The notes: a model not told the origin generated them from the letters alone. A stretch of DNA of 64,000 nt from Tenebrio molitor (GCF_963966145.1 NC_091048.1:18910001-18974000); one strand, 5' to 3'; positions 13,650 through 26,516 are shown, counted from the stretch's first letter. Made by a program: numbers and translations.

Positions 13650-13668
13650 ATCCGCCCACGGCCAGACG

Positions 13669-16600
13669 ATGTCACCAGACGACGACAACGACGACGGCGG
13701 CTTCGGTTACGAAAAATTCGTTGAATGCATCAAGAAAATTGTGGCAATATCGGATGGCATCCGTGACGGTTGGCAACTTCAAACCAAAGAGGTAATTTTC
13801 GTGTTTCCACTAGAGAGAAAAAATGGCGGCGCTGTGTGAAGAACCGATCCCCAAACCTAAATAAACCTCCCCTTTGTTTAAATTTAATTAATTATCACGG
13901 AAGAGACAAAACATTCATTTCGTGCACAGTGAAAATGAAATTTTCATTCTGTCGCACATTTCATGTTCATTTTTTAATTAAATTCTTTACTTATTTAGGA
14001 AATTGCTCAGCATTACTTTAACGATACGATTGTAACCTAAATCACGTTACATTTGGAGCAAGTAGCTTGAGGTTCTTAAGAAATTATCAATTTGTGCCTC
14101 CTCCATCATCAGTGCTTCATCTCAGAAAATACCACAAAGGTATTCTTTTAATTTTGGCAATACACAGTAATCCCACAGGGATGGACCTGACGAGAAGAGG
14201 AGTAGGATTTTGACAGCTGTTGTCCTGATTTTCAGTTCTTTTTTCCTTGATAGAACAGCGTACTTTAAAAACTCCCATGTAACGTCTGCCAATCAAAAGC
14301 ACTTTATTCAGGATCTGAACAAACATTTGCCATAACTTTTCCTGCTGGGGTAGTTGCACGAAATTCTCTAGATATCTATTTTCTATTGTATCTTGCAACT
14401 GTTCTCCATCGTTGGCGTTTTGACCCTGCGTCAAAATGATAAATCTGAGCTTCATCCACTGTGGCAAATCTATCTGAATCATGGTCGATCATGGTTAATT
14501 TTGCTGCAAAGTTTGGTTTGTCCAGTATGCCTCGTATCAGCTGTACTTAACGCTTTCGATACCCACCACTTTTTTTTGAGTCTAATCTATTGCCCAAAAT
14601 TTTTGCTACGGTACAGTTTTGGGTGTCCAAGACTCGTGCGCCTTTCATAAATTAAAAATCTCGAGACCAATTCCTAAACACTTGGTATAACCAGGGTAGA
14701 TTCGTCTAATTAATACTCGATCAACACGACTTATTCTTAAATTCTAAAGGGACGATAAAGGACAACCAACCCCCGTATATCTCGCTAAAACGATCGAGCT
14801 AAAATAAACCCCAAACTGGTTATTAATAAAATAATCAGAAAATAAATACTATGTACTTTTTTACGACGACATCGTTACATACAGGGTGTTTTCGAAGTTG
14901 AGGTGTTCCTTTTAACCTGTGATAGTATGCGTTGTTCTAAAGAGTTTTAGCCAAAGTCACCTTAGTAAAATGTGTACGGTAATGAAGATACAATAAGTTG
15001 ATTTTTTTTGAAATTTTTGAAACCGGCCCTTCTCAAATTTGCGCTGATTTTTTAGAAATTAGAATTGACAAAAAAAAAATCAAATGAGCATGGACGTTAA
15101 TCAAAAATACTGTCAGAGTTGTCATCTAATTAGTCGGAATGGCTTTATCATTACGAAAATAATGAGCTCACAGATATGTTGCTAATGTATGGGCAATGTT
15201 ATCACGTTATCAGAATGCAGCTGCGGCGTCCAGAGAGTACGCAGAGCGATTTCCAGAAAGACACCATCCTGGGCCACGTCAGTTATTAAACTAGGACAGC
15301 GGAGAAATAGACAGGACCGGACTCAAAATTTTAGAAAACAATAAAAATATACAATCAATTATCTCCCTTAATACAAACATTTTACTAAGAAGATTTAGGC
15401 TAAAATTCTTAAGAATAATGTATAGTATCTCGTGTTACAAGGAACCCCTCAACTTCGAAAACACCCTGTATTTCGATTTTAAGTTAGCAACTTTTGCGGA
15501 ATAAATTTCACCACCAAAAAAATTTTCTAGAATAATTATTGAAAGTTGAGCAAATTTTGGCGTAGTTTAATTCAATTTGGACAGTTAGTTGAAGCTGTTA
15601 TTTTCAGAAACAGTCGCAAGTTGCTTTTAACAATAATTGCATGACCGATAGACAATGACGAACGTATCCATATCTGACGATGACGATTTTCTCAAAATTG
15701 TGTTTACAGAAGCATACAAAAATATTTCAATGAGTATAAATAAATATTTAAAAAAATTACAACCACCATTTTAACATTTATTAGATTTGTTTAAGCACGA
15801 TAATTTTAATAATTTTCACAGAAGCGTGTTATCTGATAGCGTGGCGTGACGCTAATATGAAACAGATTTGTTAAAATGACGTAAGCACAGTTAACATTTA
15901 CATTTTAATTAAAATTTGAATTTTTTTGTTGTAAATGAATGTACTTTACGAAAAGCTGATACGAAAATTAATTCGTTTAACATCATAAAAATTGATTTTT
16001 GTGTAAATTAAAGTAATATTTGTTATCACAATTCATCTCATTAATCGATAATAATGAACATTAAAAATTACATGCAATAACTCAGCGTGGCATAATTTTA
16101 TTATGTCTTTATACACATTTGTACTAACATGATTTTGTTCTAATGTTCTTATCTTGACGTAGCACGCATGATACATATTAATATTATTTAGTGCATAGGA
16201 TTTTGTTTTATACGTAGATGTAACCTGCGCAATGCTTCTTTAATCCGAGCATTACGTATGTTTTAATCGTTATATCCATAAAAATACATACCGAGACGAG
16301 AACAACAATGAATTACATATTAATTATTCTAATTCTGTCACACAATTTAATACTTTTGAGTGTTCAAAAATTGCTGTGTGTAGAATATATCGGATATATC
16401 GGATTTCCGGTCAAAGTTGGCGTTGAAGAGTCGATTGTGAACGCACCACAAGATTTAAACAGCTGATCCATGGATCCCCGTAATCCGTAGTGCGTTCACA
16501 GTCGACTCTTCAACGCCAACTTTAACCGGATTTCTTCAACAGAAAAACCGCATTTATAATTACTTTTTATTTATTGTTTATTTCTGGAATTGCTTTTGAT

Positions 16601-17631
16601 TGAGATTTACCTTAAAGTCACGAATCTCAAGATTTAATACAAAAGGAAAAACTAAAAAAATCGTGTGAAATTATGTTTAGTTCTTTGATACATCATTTTA
16701 TAACTAGTTTTTTCTCCAATTAACATTTATTGAATTAAACATGTGATGAGTGCATCTTGTACGTAGTAAAACAGATCTTATTGCAGTTTTTGCAGTGATA
16801 ATAATGTAGCGTGATACTTCACGTCGTCTTAATCATCGAAACCGTTCCTGAATCACGGATTTCCTCGTGTTTCCCTCTGATTAATAATTTGTTGACAAAA
16901 CTTTGCTAAATGCGAATTTAGAAAAAAATGCTAATGTTCTCAGAATAAACCGTGAACCTCCACTTTGTCGTTTCTCGAACAGAAACTTTGACAGTGTATT
17001 TTTTGGATGAGTAAAATTCCAATTGCAATTTAGGGTTGGGACAACGGTCATTTCATAACGAAAAAAGTGAGTCAGATACTTGAAAAGAGCTCAGGTGAAG
17101 GAACAAAATCCATCGTCGTTTTTGAATACCACATAGCTTACAACATAAATTATGGTGTTCCAGTTTTATGTTTCGTTGCATGGAAACAAGGTAAGCACTT
17201 TAATCAAGAAACTTTTGAAAAAGAACTAAACGTTATGAACTGGAGAATGTAAAAAGAGTAAAATTGCAGATGGCAGTTCCCTTCAAATGGAAGAGTATTG
17301 CGAGTACAACGAGAACTTTTCAAATTCCGACGTTCTAAGTACATTAACTCAATTGGTAGAGTAATTACGCTGCACGATATAAAATATTTGTCTTACAAAT
17401 TGATTCCAGGATCATCCAGTATTATGCAGACCGTTTCTTACGCTGCATCCGTGCAGAACTCGGGAAATTATGGACGTATTTTTGAGCAAAAGGTATAATT
17501 AATATTTTCCCAATTTGAATTTCGACAAACGCAGCATCGTTTTCAGTAAAAATCCCGTCGTCTCTTGGTTGAGTGTGATCAGTCCGTTCATCAATCTTAA
17601 ACTTGAAGACGAATACATAAAAGCGTGTTAA
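13669..17631 (+). CDS. Atg10: Atg10, E2-like enzyme for Atg12-Atg5 conjugation (5 coding exons)
   Basis: Exons are 13,669-13,791 (exon opens at 13,650 after TTTTTCCCAG), 17,034-17,190, 17,270-17,355, 17,410-17,492 and 17,535-17,631. All introns are GT-AG and phases join cleanly, giving 181 residues. Family landmarks appear in order: an N-terminal helix FVECIKKIVAISDGIRDGW (17-35), the strand FEYHIAYNINYGVPVLCF, the loop WKQDGSSL across the exon 2/3 join, DHPVL followed by the active-site HPC (Cys137), and a C-terminal VVSWLSVISPF. In autophagy Atg10 takes Atg12 from Atg7 and forms the Atg12-Atg5 conjugate in the cytosol. Insect and human homologues are of similar size (about 170-220 residues). 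The start is the first ATG in the first coding exon; a 5' untranslated exon is likely but unplaced. AATAAA overlaps the stop at 17,631. Retaining intron 2 would bring a stop at 17,250, before the active site. Confidence 0.93.
14110..14500 (-). pseudogene. Mariner transposase relic (central region)
   Basis: Read on the - strand, it has the mariner catalytic strand FATVDEAQIYHFDAGSK followed, after a frame break, by EFRATTPAGKVMAN, the counterpart of the SAGKVMA block that follows the first catalytic Asp in mariner transposases. Stops and frameshifts interrupt it, and neither the N-terminal helix-turn-helix nor the C-terminus is readable. The 121-codon open frame here is in a different frame and is a shadow. 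Confidence 0.75.
14882..15468 (+). mobile_element. Non-autonomous TIR element with DUF4817 helix-turn-helix relic
   Basis: Terminal inverted repeats of about 35 bp begin CAGGGTGTTTTCGAAGTTGA at both ends, flanked by TA on each side (14,880-81 and 15,469-70). Inside, 15,160-15,280 encodes a degraded ELTDMLLMYGQC and, one frame over, NAAAASREYAERFPERHHPG, matching the DNA-binding domain (DUF4817) common in insect IS630/Tc1-like transposases. The catalytic domain is absent, so it needed a helper. Confidence 0.8.
16407..16529. mobile_element. 123-bp foldback MITE
   Basis: 39-bp arms at 16,407-16,445 and 16,491-16,529 match with only a few differences; they start CCGGTCAAAGTTGGCGTTGA and end TGTGAACGCA. 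A single arm of the same family lies at 60,843-60,875. The loop contains the palindrome GATCCATGGATC. No coding content. Confidence 0.85.
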
Positions 17632-20600
17632 ATAAATATTCAGGTGCAGCATTTCAATTTTTTAAGCAGCCATTATTCAGCCGATAGGCACCGGTATTGT
17701 ATGAAAATTACAATGTGTGTACTTAGGCACGTGTTTATTGAGGAATGAAATGAAAGGTCAAAATGTTATTTATTGCATTTATGTAGCCTGGGCTTTCATA
17801 ACAATTAATTGTTAATATTACATAAAGCGTGCACGAGCGAAAATTGTGTACACATTGACAATAAGGAGAAAATGACATTTGTTTGAACAGAAAGCTTTTA
17901 TGACAAATAAACATTAGAAAGCACCCCAACAGGAAGAGTGTGTTCGTACGAGTATAAAATTAAGACAAAAAATTGAGTGCTAGTCGAAACCGTCGTACCA
18001 GGACGCGTCACCACCACCTACTCTGGTAGCCAGCCGTAGCACCCTCGGGATGATTTCGGTCCGCTAGAAAAACGCATCATATTTTTATTTCCGCTCGTCG
18101 ATGAGAAACGATGGGCAGATGCTGTGGAGTATTCAGAATTGATGTTATTCCGAGAATGCTGATGGCTCATTGGATGCACCGTTAGTCACAACACTCGAAG
18201 CTCATCACGAATTGTGCAAAAATTGAAACGAGGACGCAATTCGAGGGACACTGTCGGCGTAAAATTGAGGAAAAAAGGAAGATTTGAAAATGGGTCAAGT
18301 TCGAATCGTTATACAGCAGGTAACAAGTCTTTTACATAATGGTGACAAAAGCAGTTAGCATATTTATGACGAATTCTTTCCGAACTGGCATTTAAATTTT
18401 ATGGCATTTTTGAATAGTAAACATTATGTGCCACTAGCAGCGCGGGAGGTCTTTGTCTACTTTGCCACTTGTTAAATCTATTATTTAGTACATTGGCAAA
18501 TCCAACCGAAACTGGATCGCTCTTACTTTGTAACAACGTCGCCATGTCGCCAACACCAGTGGAATGCGGATTTTTTAAATCTGATCGAGGAGATGCATTA
18601 TTAATCCAGTGAACTGAGCAAATACACGACGGGGGGGCTAACAAATAAAATTTCGTATTCAAAAAAAAAAAAAATTAACTGCTGTTGTTCCACAACTCTA
18701 CACCCCTTTTCTTCAATCAATGTAAAGTATATGGTTTCGACATTGCACACGCCAGGTCAGTTGTAATGGTTTGCATACATCGCGGCGCCACCATTTGAAT
18801 TTTTTATTGAGTAGGCGCACCACTCTTGGACGTATTTCCTTGATAGGTGCACCTACGCGGGTGCACACGAATATGGCCTCAGTCAAGCATGGTGCAGTTT
18901 GTCGTTTTACTGTAGATATCTTTCCCAACGGCACGCCTACTTGATACGAAATTTAAGTGACTGTACAGTGTACAGTGCTTTGTTCGACTTCTTGCAAATA
19001 AAAAAACATTACTTTTTATAACAATTTCATCATAATATGTAATTCTAAGTATTATACTGTTTGTGTCGAGTTCAAAGAAGTTATAAAATTTTAATTGAAA
19101 TGTGTCTGTCTGGCGCCATATTGGAAAATTATAATTATGTATTTTAATGTTATGTGTGTGTTATATTGAATATAATTAAGTAGATTTTTTTATTTTTTTT
19201 ATAATTGTAAGATTACTTAGGTGATGAAGTTAATGAATAAACATGACTTGAACTCGACTCAAAAGTTCCTTTTACCGCTCCACTACAAAGTTTTTCCCGC
19301 CCTGGTCCTTATTGAAATCTAGTTTGAGAATAATTCGAGTTTTGCCATTTAACCTTTCCAATTTAAATTCAATTATCTATGTAGAATCTGGAACTGGTTA
19401 AGGGTTCACGTTACCTACGAGTACAACAATTATGTCGTCAGGACAGGCACAATGTGGTAAGTGGGTAAAGAAGACGACGGTTTTGAGTGTACATCCCGTT
19501 GATAATTTTCGATATGATTGTTCAGTCAGTTAATTTTTTGTACAAAATTAAAATAAACTCAATTTTGAGTAAAACAACGGGGCAGGTGTTTTAACCGATC
19601 GCGGAAGTCGGTACATTTCACTCGGTTTCGTCAATTTTCACACAAAATTTAAAAAATTTGCGACTCCAATTAGTCACCCTTCACAGCTTCCACAACTGCC
19701 TTAAATTTTACCATGAATGTAAAAACAATTGTCGCTACGTAAAGTTTTGAAACGTTAAACGTCATTATAAATTGGTAGAGAAGTTGGTGGTGATTCATAA
19801 TTCATTAGCGCCAGTGGCGTATCCAATACAAAGAGAAACGTATAATGTACTTAAACCTAATTCCTAATTAATTAATAAATAAGCGATAACCATCAGGAGT
19901 TTGGTAGACGCGCCGCTGTGAACTACTCCGATAGAGCAATTAATTCACGATCGCTCTTTGAAATAGGAAGATAAAAATAATAAAAACTGTCAGAACCGGT
20001 ATTATTATTATTGCAATTCCGAGAAGACCAACAAACAGTTTTGCAAGCAATCCAGATGATTTTTTTTACGTATGTATTAGAATCAAGGATTTCTAAAAAC
20101 TAACATTATACTCTCTTCCTACAGAATATCTAATAGGCACACTTATTTCCGCTTGGTGACTTTACCTAATTTACGACAGACTTCCGGCTTTCAAATTGAA
20201 ATAATTAATTTGTGGTCATTCAAGTGTAAATATTTGTTGAATTAATTTTTCGGTTAGAAACTTTATATATTTTATACGGTCTTTAAAGAGAAATTGGTTA
20301 AATTAAGAGCGAGAAGGTAGTTTTTGAAGTCGTTTGGACTTGAAATATTTAGAAGGTGAAGTGTAGACGAAACCTGAGGCAGCAACAACTTGCAAATCGG
20401 TTAAATTTTTAAAGGCGAGACGTGTTTTTGTAAGGCTCAGGTAGTAAACCATCTGTCCCTTTTGGTGGCATAGTTGCCATTTCTGAGAAACTCTTCATTT
20501 ACATTGTCCACTCGGAAGAGTTCGATTTCCTCCCATCTTTCGATTCACATTCCAATCTCTAACCTACTTCAATTTTTCGATGAATTACCGACACACCGAT

Positions 20601-21475
20601 AAAAGTGGGAAAAACCAGATGGTCGATAGGCATGTCACAATGAGACTCTAATCTCGAGGATGTATGACGAAACAATGTTTAATTATGTGTATTAAATGAA
20701 TTTATAACAACGATTCTTTCTCTTCGCTACTGCTTCACATGTATCATTACACAGTCAGTAGGGAATAACATTTAGAGAGAAAAAAACTTCATTATAAATA
20801 ATTACAATGTGTATTTCCTGTCGAAATTGCACTAGGCCTGTCATTATTTATAAATTTCAAAATATTGGATGGGTTTTTAAACACCGTAAATAGGGTGGGA
20901 AATTTTGAACTGCCAACGTGCTAGTATTGTTGTCCTAGGATCCGGTTCAGCTTTTTTTTTTCGTTTATCTATTAATATAATATGACAACAAAACTGTACC
21001 GACGATCGTGGCCACGTTTTAGACCAATTTGTTTATTAAAATCGCCGACTATATCGACAGTATCGAACTAAATAGACCAAGTCCGGGTTCATAACATTTT
21101 ACATTACAAGACATTCACTTCTCTAACTGTGCTCCTTTAATGCTACGTTATTCAGAAATATTGTAAGAGCAGACACTTCCGTTTGTTCCATAAGCAAGGC
21201 CAGACATTTGGAACACCCAATTTCGCATTTTTGTTCCACGATTCAAAAAAATCACAGACAAAATCTGGCAGACCAAAATGTTTTTATTGTTGTCTCGTCT
21301 GTGTTTACTGCTTATTTGCCTATGTTCGTTGAAGTAAAGGACGATTCTGGGGACAAGTTTTTGATAGCCGGTTTGGCGCCAGTAATGCACACGGTTGGTT
21401 CGAATGCAACGCAAAATTTTCCCGTGGTTTAGAATCTGTAATTTGATCAAATTTCCCTCATCTAATGAGCAATGA
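17632..21475. other. Downstream of Atg10: no further gene recognised
   Basis: This stretch is AT-rich, with several AATAAA signals that could serve the Atg10 3' end (17,631 and about 17,905). Short frames at 18,399-18,662, 18,713-18,934 and 21,148-21,450 have no recognisable domain. I see no further exons or repeats. Confidence 0.5.
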
Positions 21476-21607
21476 ATAGTATTTTACAGTACAAGCCAGG
21501 TAAAATGGTTTTTACTGGCGAATGGAGGATATAACTGACGAGTCGAAGACGAGTCAGTTACCTCCTTGAGCCAGTAAAACCAGTTACCTGGCGTGTCTTG
21601 TATAATA
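21476..21607. repeat. Foldback hairpin element H2, at left end of Crypton relic
   Basis: The left end is ATAGTATTTTACAGTACAAG. Stem arms GCCAGGTAA...ACTGG and CCAGTAAAACCAGTTACCTGGC enclose the apex GAGTCGAAGACGAG. The right end is the complement of ATTATACAAGACACG. The outer ends match those of H6 (55,126) although the stem sequence is different. It lies 175 bp upstream of the recombinase start codon. Confidence 0.8.
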
Positions 21608-21781
21608 TTTTATTTGTTACTAAATTGTAAACAACTAAATAAAATTCGAATAAAATTAAAAATGATCAAATTCTGTTTTCTTCCAAATTATTGGTCAAAA
21701 CTCAGAAACCTTAGAAGTACAATTACTATGACAACGCGCCGTTTGTTCAAATTGTTTATTTCCGTCAAGATTTTTTCTCAA

Positions 21782-22527
21782 ATGAACGTGCCAGAAGAAA
21801 TCAAAAAGGAAGCTATAAATGTGGCTTCCAGTTAACTGCCAGCGAAGTCTTTAGCAAGATATGAACGAGAATATGAAGAATTTAAAAATTTGCAGAAAAA
21901 CAATAACGTAACTGGTGTAACGGAAGACGTTCTTTTGGTGTATCGTCACCAACTGTCAGACAAATTTAGCCCCAATTCTTTGTGGTCGAAATGGTCCATG
22001 TTAAAAAGCTGCCTGGAAATTAAAGAAAATATTGAAGTTCGCAGGTTTGTTTTCCTATTACAGACGTTGTCAAAAAAGTGATATTTTAACTTGACATTTG
22101 TAGATTTCATAAGGTAATTGCTTTTCTCAAGAGAAAAAATGAGCGTTACGTGCCGAAGAAGGCAAGGGTTTTAACAAAAGAGCAAGTGGAAAAATTTCTT
22201 GTTGAAGCTCCTGATGACTATTGGTTGTTATATAAAGTGATTACAATTTTTGGAATTTTTGGTGCTTGCCGGTGTGACGAGCTTCTCTCGTTGACGGTGA
22301 AGGACGTAGAAGATGTTGAGAAATATATTATCGTCACTTTACGGAATACAAAGAATTTAACAACAAGAAGATTTACGATCACAGATGAGGGCTGCAGTTT
22401 AGCGGAAATTGTAATTGTACATTTAATTTTAATTTGTATGAAACAAAGAAATAAAAATGTTCAAATGTTAAAAACGCTACTATCCTTCCAAATTTCAAAT
22501 TTCTCTACTAACTTGTTAAATTCATAA
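21782..22527 (+). pseudogene. Crypton-like tyrosine recombinase, nonsense and C-terminal loss
   Basis: The frame opens MNVPEEIKKEAINV, hits an in-frame TAA at 21,833, and continues LPAKSLARYEREYEEF. A 59-bp GT-AG intron at 22,045-22,103 joins the frames to give RFHKVIAFLKRKNERYVPKK, then VLTKEQVEKFLVEAP and the GACRCDELLSLTVKDVE block holding the first catalytic Arg of tyrosine recombinases. The distal His-x-x-Arg and Tyr motifs are missing; the frame ends in low-complexity sequence at 22,527. Core-binding and proximal catalytic parts are thus preserved but the enzyme cannot be active. The intron and single early stop suggest moderately recent inactivation. Confidence 0.82.
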
Positions 22528-22625
22528 CTGGTCTGCTGTCAATTTAACGCTACTAGCCAGTTAAAATGACTTTTCAACGTCAAGTGACAGTTCGAATAAA
22601 TGACGTTTACAATTTAGTAACAAAT

Positions 22626-25600
22626 AAATTATTTAATTGAATTAAAAACACGTTCATGTGATATCTACAAATTTATCGCAATAGCATACTAATGATAATT
22701 AAATTATTGAAAAAATGGTGGAGAGCAAATGGTCAATTTACTTACATGTTTAGCGTACGTGTCATTTTCGAACCCTAAAACCACTTTTATATTAGCAGGT
22801 AAGTCAATATTGACCGTTGTCTTAAACAAAAGTTATTTTAAATAACCCCGGTCAGAAGTAGGCCGTGACAAAGCCCATCCGCCAGATGGCTCTGTTCCCA
22901 AAAAATTCACGAAAGAAAATTCCTTCAGGAGGAAAACTGGTGCGCGTTCAGTACCGTGTCGCGAAAAAACTGTTCTTCGATACCATTGGTCGGGACGGTG
23001 TTAGATGGTTGCAGCCTTGACGACAGTCAAGGTCAACGTTTAGAGCGCAGACGGGATTTACCATGAAAAGTCGACGAACTTTAAGTCCGTCATGCACTGT
23101 ATCGCACTATTAATAAACTTGTGCATGTTAATCACATTCTTCATTTTGATGTACCAGAAAAAATGCCTCATTATGAAACAAAAATGTGAAAATTAACTCG
23201 GCTCGGCAATTAACATTACTATCGTACAGTCTAATGAAGTTGCCACATCAATTTTGTACCGCACAGTCTGTTATTCTGCCGCTTACTTAAATTACTTCAT
23301 ATCAGTAATGAGTCTGTGGGTACCTCACATGTGTGCAATTGCGGCAGGAAGACAGCCGCCTCCATTAGCACATGTGCGTGAGGTTTGACTTAAGTAGGAC
23401 ACTGACGGCGCTTGCCATAAAAAGGACATCAGCGAAGAAAGAAGCGATCTGTGCGCTCTTCTTCCCTCCTGATTTTTATGCACTTTTCCCGCCGATTAAA
23501 TATGCGCTTGTCGTACGAGGGAAGCGGGAAATCGTGATTTTCATTTGATTCGCGAGCCGATAATTATACGCGGATGTTGAGGCGATACATTAAAATCGTT
23601 TTTATCCGTTAGCTCTAATTAATGTAAACGGCAACCGAGCGAATCATTTGTCGCCCGGGCTAATGACGGTCGGCGCTTGTGAACGAGGTGTAAACGCGGC
23701 TTAATGCGTTTGACAGAGGTGTATTACTATGCCCACCTTTACTTGCCCATAAAAACCTGAATATTTTTCTTTTATGACTGGCAACTGAAGAATACAAAAT
23801 TTTGTGATCAGATCGCGGCGACAGACAGTCTACATCCGTTAATAGTAACTGCGTCTCTTTAATTCCACCACTTTTTTTCTGGAGAAACATTTGTGAAATG
23901 CCGAAAATTTTTGATATTTAAAATGTTGACGACTGCCAAAAACCTAAAATAGATAATTTATTGACCACACCAGACATCGCATGTCTTTTAAAAAACGATT
24001 AAACTGAATTCTTTTTGGACATTAATATTTGGCGATATGGGAAAAGTTATTAAAATGGTCTCTCGCGTTTTCACTTATTTCGCAAATGTCGTAAATATCA
24101 ATATTGCAAACTTTCCATTACGCGACCTACCACAACGAGTTATTTTCTTCAGTTCAGTTGGCATCATTGATCTGAATTTGTGCCGGATATTTATTTTTAT
24201 GATAACAACCGGAATACTGATAAGGTCGTCAACTTTTTCAGTTTCACTGGTGCCAAAAATTTTTGTGATACGGTCCGAGAACATTCCAATTTAAGTGCAG
24301 ATAAAAGATTCTAAAATCAAAAAACGATAATCTCGGATTAGGTATTTGTATTATTAGCAAATATTCGTTGTAGATTCCAAAATCAATTATTTTTTTATGG
24401 GAACATAGATCAAGAGTGGCATTATCTCTATGATAAAATAGAAATTTGAGAAACGAATATAATCGGTCAAGTGATTAAAAAAGTTTGAAGAGTTAGATAC
24501 ATTGCTTGTTTGTTTTTCAAGTAACTTAAGTCAATTTCGCTCAATTTTTATCAATTCTTGATATATGAACCAAACGCAGACTTTAAAAATATTGCATTGA
24601 CGTTTGCCAGATATGTAAGCTCGAGATCAATTTTAATCACTTTTTCCGTGTAGTGTTATAAAAAATCATGATCTCCTTTCTAATCTCCGGTTAACTAAAT
24701 CGGTGTGACTCTTTTGCCGAGATAATGAATTAACTGTTTCCAAATTCCGCACATTGTTTTGATATGTGAGTTGGCCAGGTACACTTCGTGAACATGATCT
24801 AATTAAATAAACCGAGTCAATTACACGTTCATTTGAAAACAATTTAATTTCATGAGATTATTCAACAAAGAAACGAAATATGGAAACTTTTAAAATCAAA
24901 CACGAAAAAACAGACAGGTCAATTTTTTATTATCACGAGTTCTAAAATGAAGTTATTTTTATGACCAAAATGTCACCTGACTTTTAGACGTAATTCACAT
25001 TTTTTGGCAGTAATCTCGGCAAATTGTTAGAAAAAAATATTGAGCTACAAAATGTTTTCTATTGACAATCGTCAACTCCGAATTCATTTTTCAAGAATTT
25101 TTTAAAAAGTAAACATTAAACATTTTCCAGATATTGCAAAATGCAACGGAGCTCCATTTCGTGAACAAATGGAGCAAAGTTTGATATTGCGAAACACTTG
25201 CGATTAAATGCTTAGTACACAGTTGCCAATACGACTCTTTCAAATATGTAGTATCTTCCTCTGAATTTCAGGTGCACTTTTTCACATTCTTTAGAATTTT
25301 TATTGCTTTAGTTTGAACAATATTATTCGATCAGATTGTCATTTGTAGAATGTAGAGGGATTAGGAAAATTATTATTATTATTAGATATAGTCGTTGGTA
25401 TTTTATACAAATGTACCCTTTCTGATTAGAAAAACTTTTTCATTACGTTGACCCAGGAAGTCGTCTACATTAAACCCATAAAAGTAGAGTTATTTACATA
25501 TTTTTATGAACCATAAAAAGGATTAAACGGGCTAATGTTAATTAAATTTAAGGGTTATTCAGAAATACATAATTGTTGTGATTATGATAATTGTTTCTGT

Positions 25601-26243
25601 AGCTAATTCTATGAAATATTAAATGAAAAATTTAAGCTCTTCTGTAAGTTGCACAAAACAGTTTTGTAAACAACTATTACGAGTACATATCTTAAAAAAT
25701 AGTGGTTTCAGCAGGAGTGTGAAAACCATAATGTAGCGAGAACCAGGAAAAGTCCCGTTGGTTTGTTCTGAAAAGAGCAGTTTTTTACGAAAAAAGTAAT
25801 TCCCACGTTTGATATCTGTGTTCAAAACGGGTGCTGTATGGTTAAAATGCATTTAACAAGACCTTTTTGGAACTAACAGTAAGTATGTATTTACCTTTAA
25901 TTGATTCTAAAAGTAGGAATGATGAAAAAGAAGAATGAATTTAAGTTTGCAAGGTTGAAAGGAACACTAATATCTGCTATTACTGAAGAAAACGTAAGCT
26001 TCTATTCGAAGAATCATAAAAGATCATAACTGAGTCACCTGAAACTATACTGATCCTAATTCAGTCAAATTAAGTAATCTAGAAGTGTATGAAAAAAGAT
26101 TAAGTATTACTTTTTTTCTTTCAAATTTGAAACTGTTGCAACTTGTAGTTTGAGGAATCAATGTAGTTAATGCAGAATAGTGTAGGTACACTTATCAAAG
26201 GTATTTGAAAATTGAGTTTTACGACGTTCTAAAAATGAGATCA
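22626..26243. other. Non-coding stretch, nothing firmly recognised
   Basis: Moderately CpG-containing at 22.85-23.7 kb and AT-rich elsewhere. A 69-codon minus-strand frame at 24,075-24,284 has a weak resemblance to non-LTR retrotransposon ORF1-type proteins (ITRCGRSRNGKFAILIFTTF), which I do not consider proven. No exon or RNA gene seen. Confidence 0.45.
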
Positions 26244-26516
26244 TTGCACCACGACAACGCTCCATGTCACACTGCTCAACCAACAGGACACCTCAAGCCT
26301 CAGGAGTAAAATTATTGAACCGGCACCTTGCACTCTTGACCTAGCACATTGTGATTTTTTTTTGTGCCCCAGGTTAAAAGACAAGATGGGTGGTTTGTGT
26401 TTTTCTAATCCCGATCAAACCGTTGAAAGTTTTAAAAATTTGATTCTGGAGAACAACATAGCCACCTCACAAAGAGTAAAATTTTTGTTTTGGTGGTTCT
26501 GTCGAATAATAAAAAT
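26244..26516 (+). pseudogene. Mariner transposase relic (C-terminal half)
   Basis: The relic starts LHHDNAPCHTA (second catalytic Asp) and, after a frame break, continues PAPCTLDLAHCDFFLCPRLK (third catalytic Asp in CDFF) and GGLCFSNPDQTVESFKNLI. This is the DDD order and spacing of mariner. A stop and a frameshift lie between the two blocks, and the N-terminal half is not recognisable upstream. Confidence 0.82.

Larger units (their letters stand above)
13792..17033 (+). other. Atg10 intron 1 (3.2 kb)
   Basis: The donor is GAG|GTAATT and the acceptor CAATTTAG. The intron carries a minus-strand mariner relic, a DUF4817-type element and a 123-bp foldback element, annotated separately; the rest is AT-rich and featureless. 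Confidence 0.85.
21476..22625 (+). mobile_element. Crypton-type tyrosine-recombinase element, truncated
   Basis: This region includes hairpin H2, a recombinase pseudogene and a right part that repeats AGCCAGTTAAAATGAC (22,549-22,570), a direct-repeat counterpart of AGCCAGGTAAAATGG in the left hairpin. Separately, a 21-bp string (ATTTGTTACTAAATTGTAAA plus C) at 21,612-21,632 recurs inverted and perfectly at 22,605-22,625. Crypton-type elements carry tyrosine recombinases and lack classical terminal inverted repeats, so the exact limits are uncertain. Confidence 0.7.
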
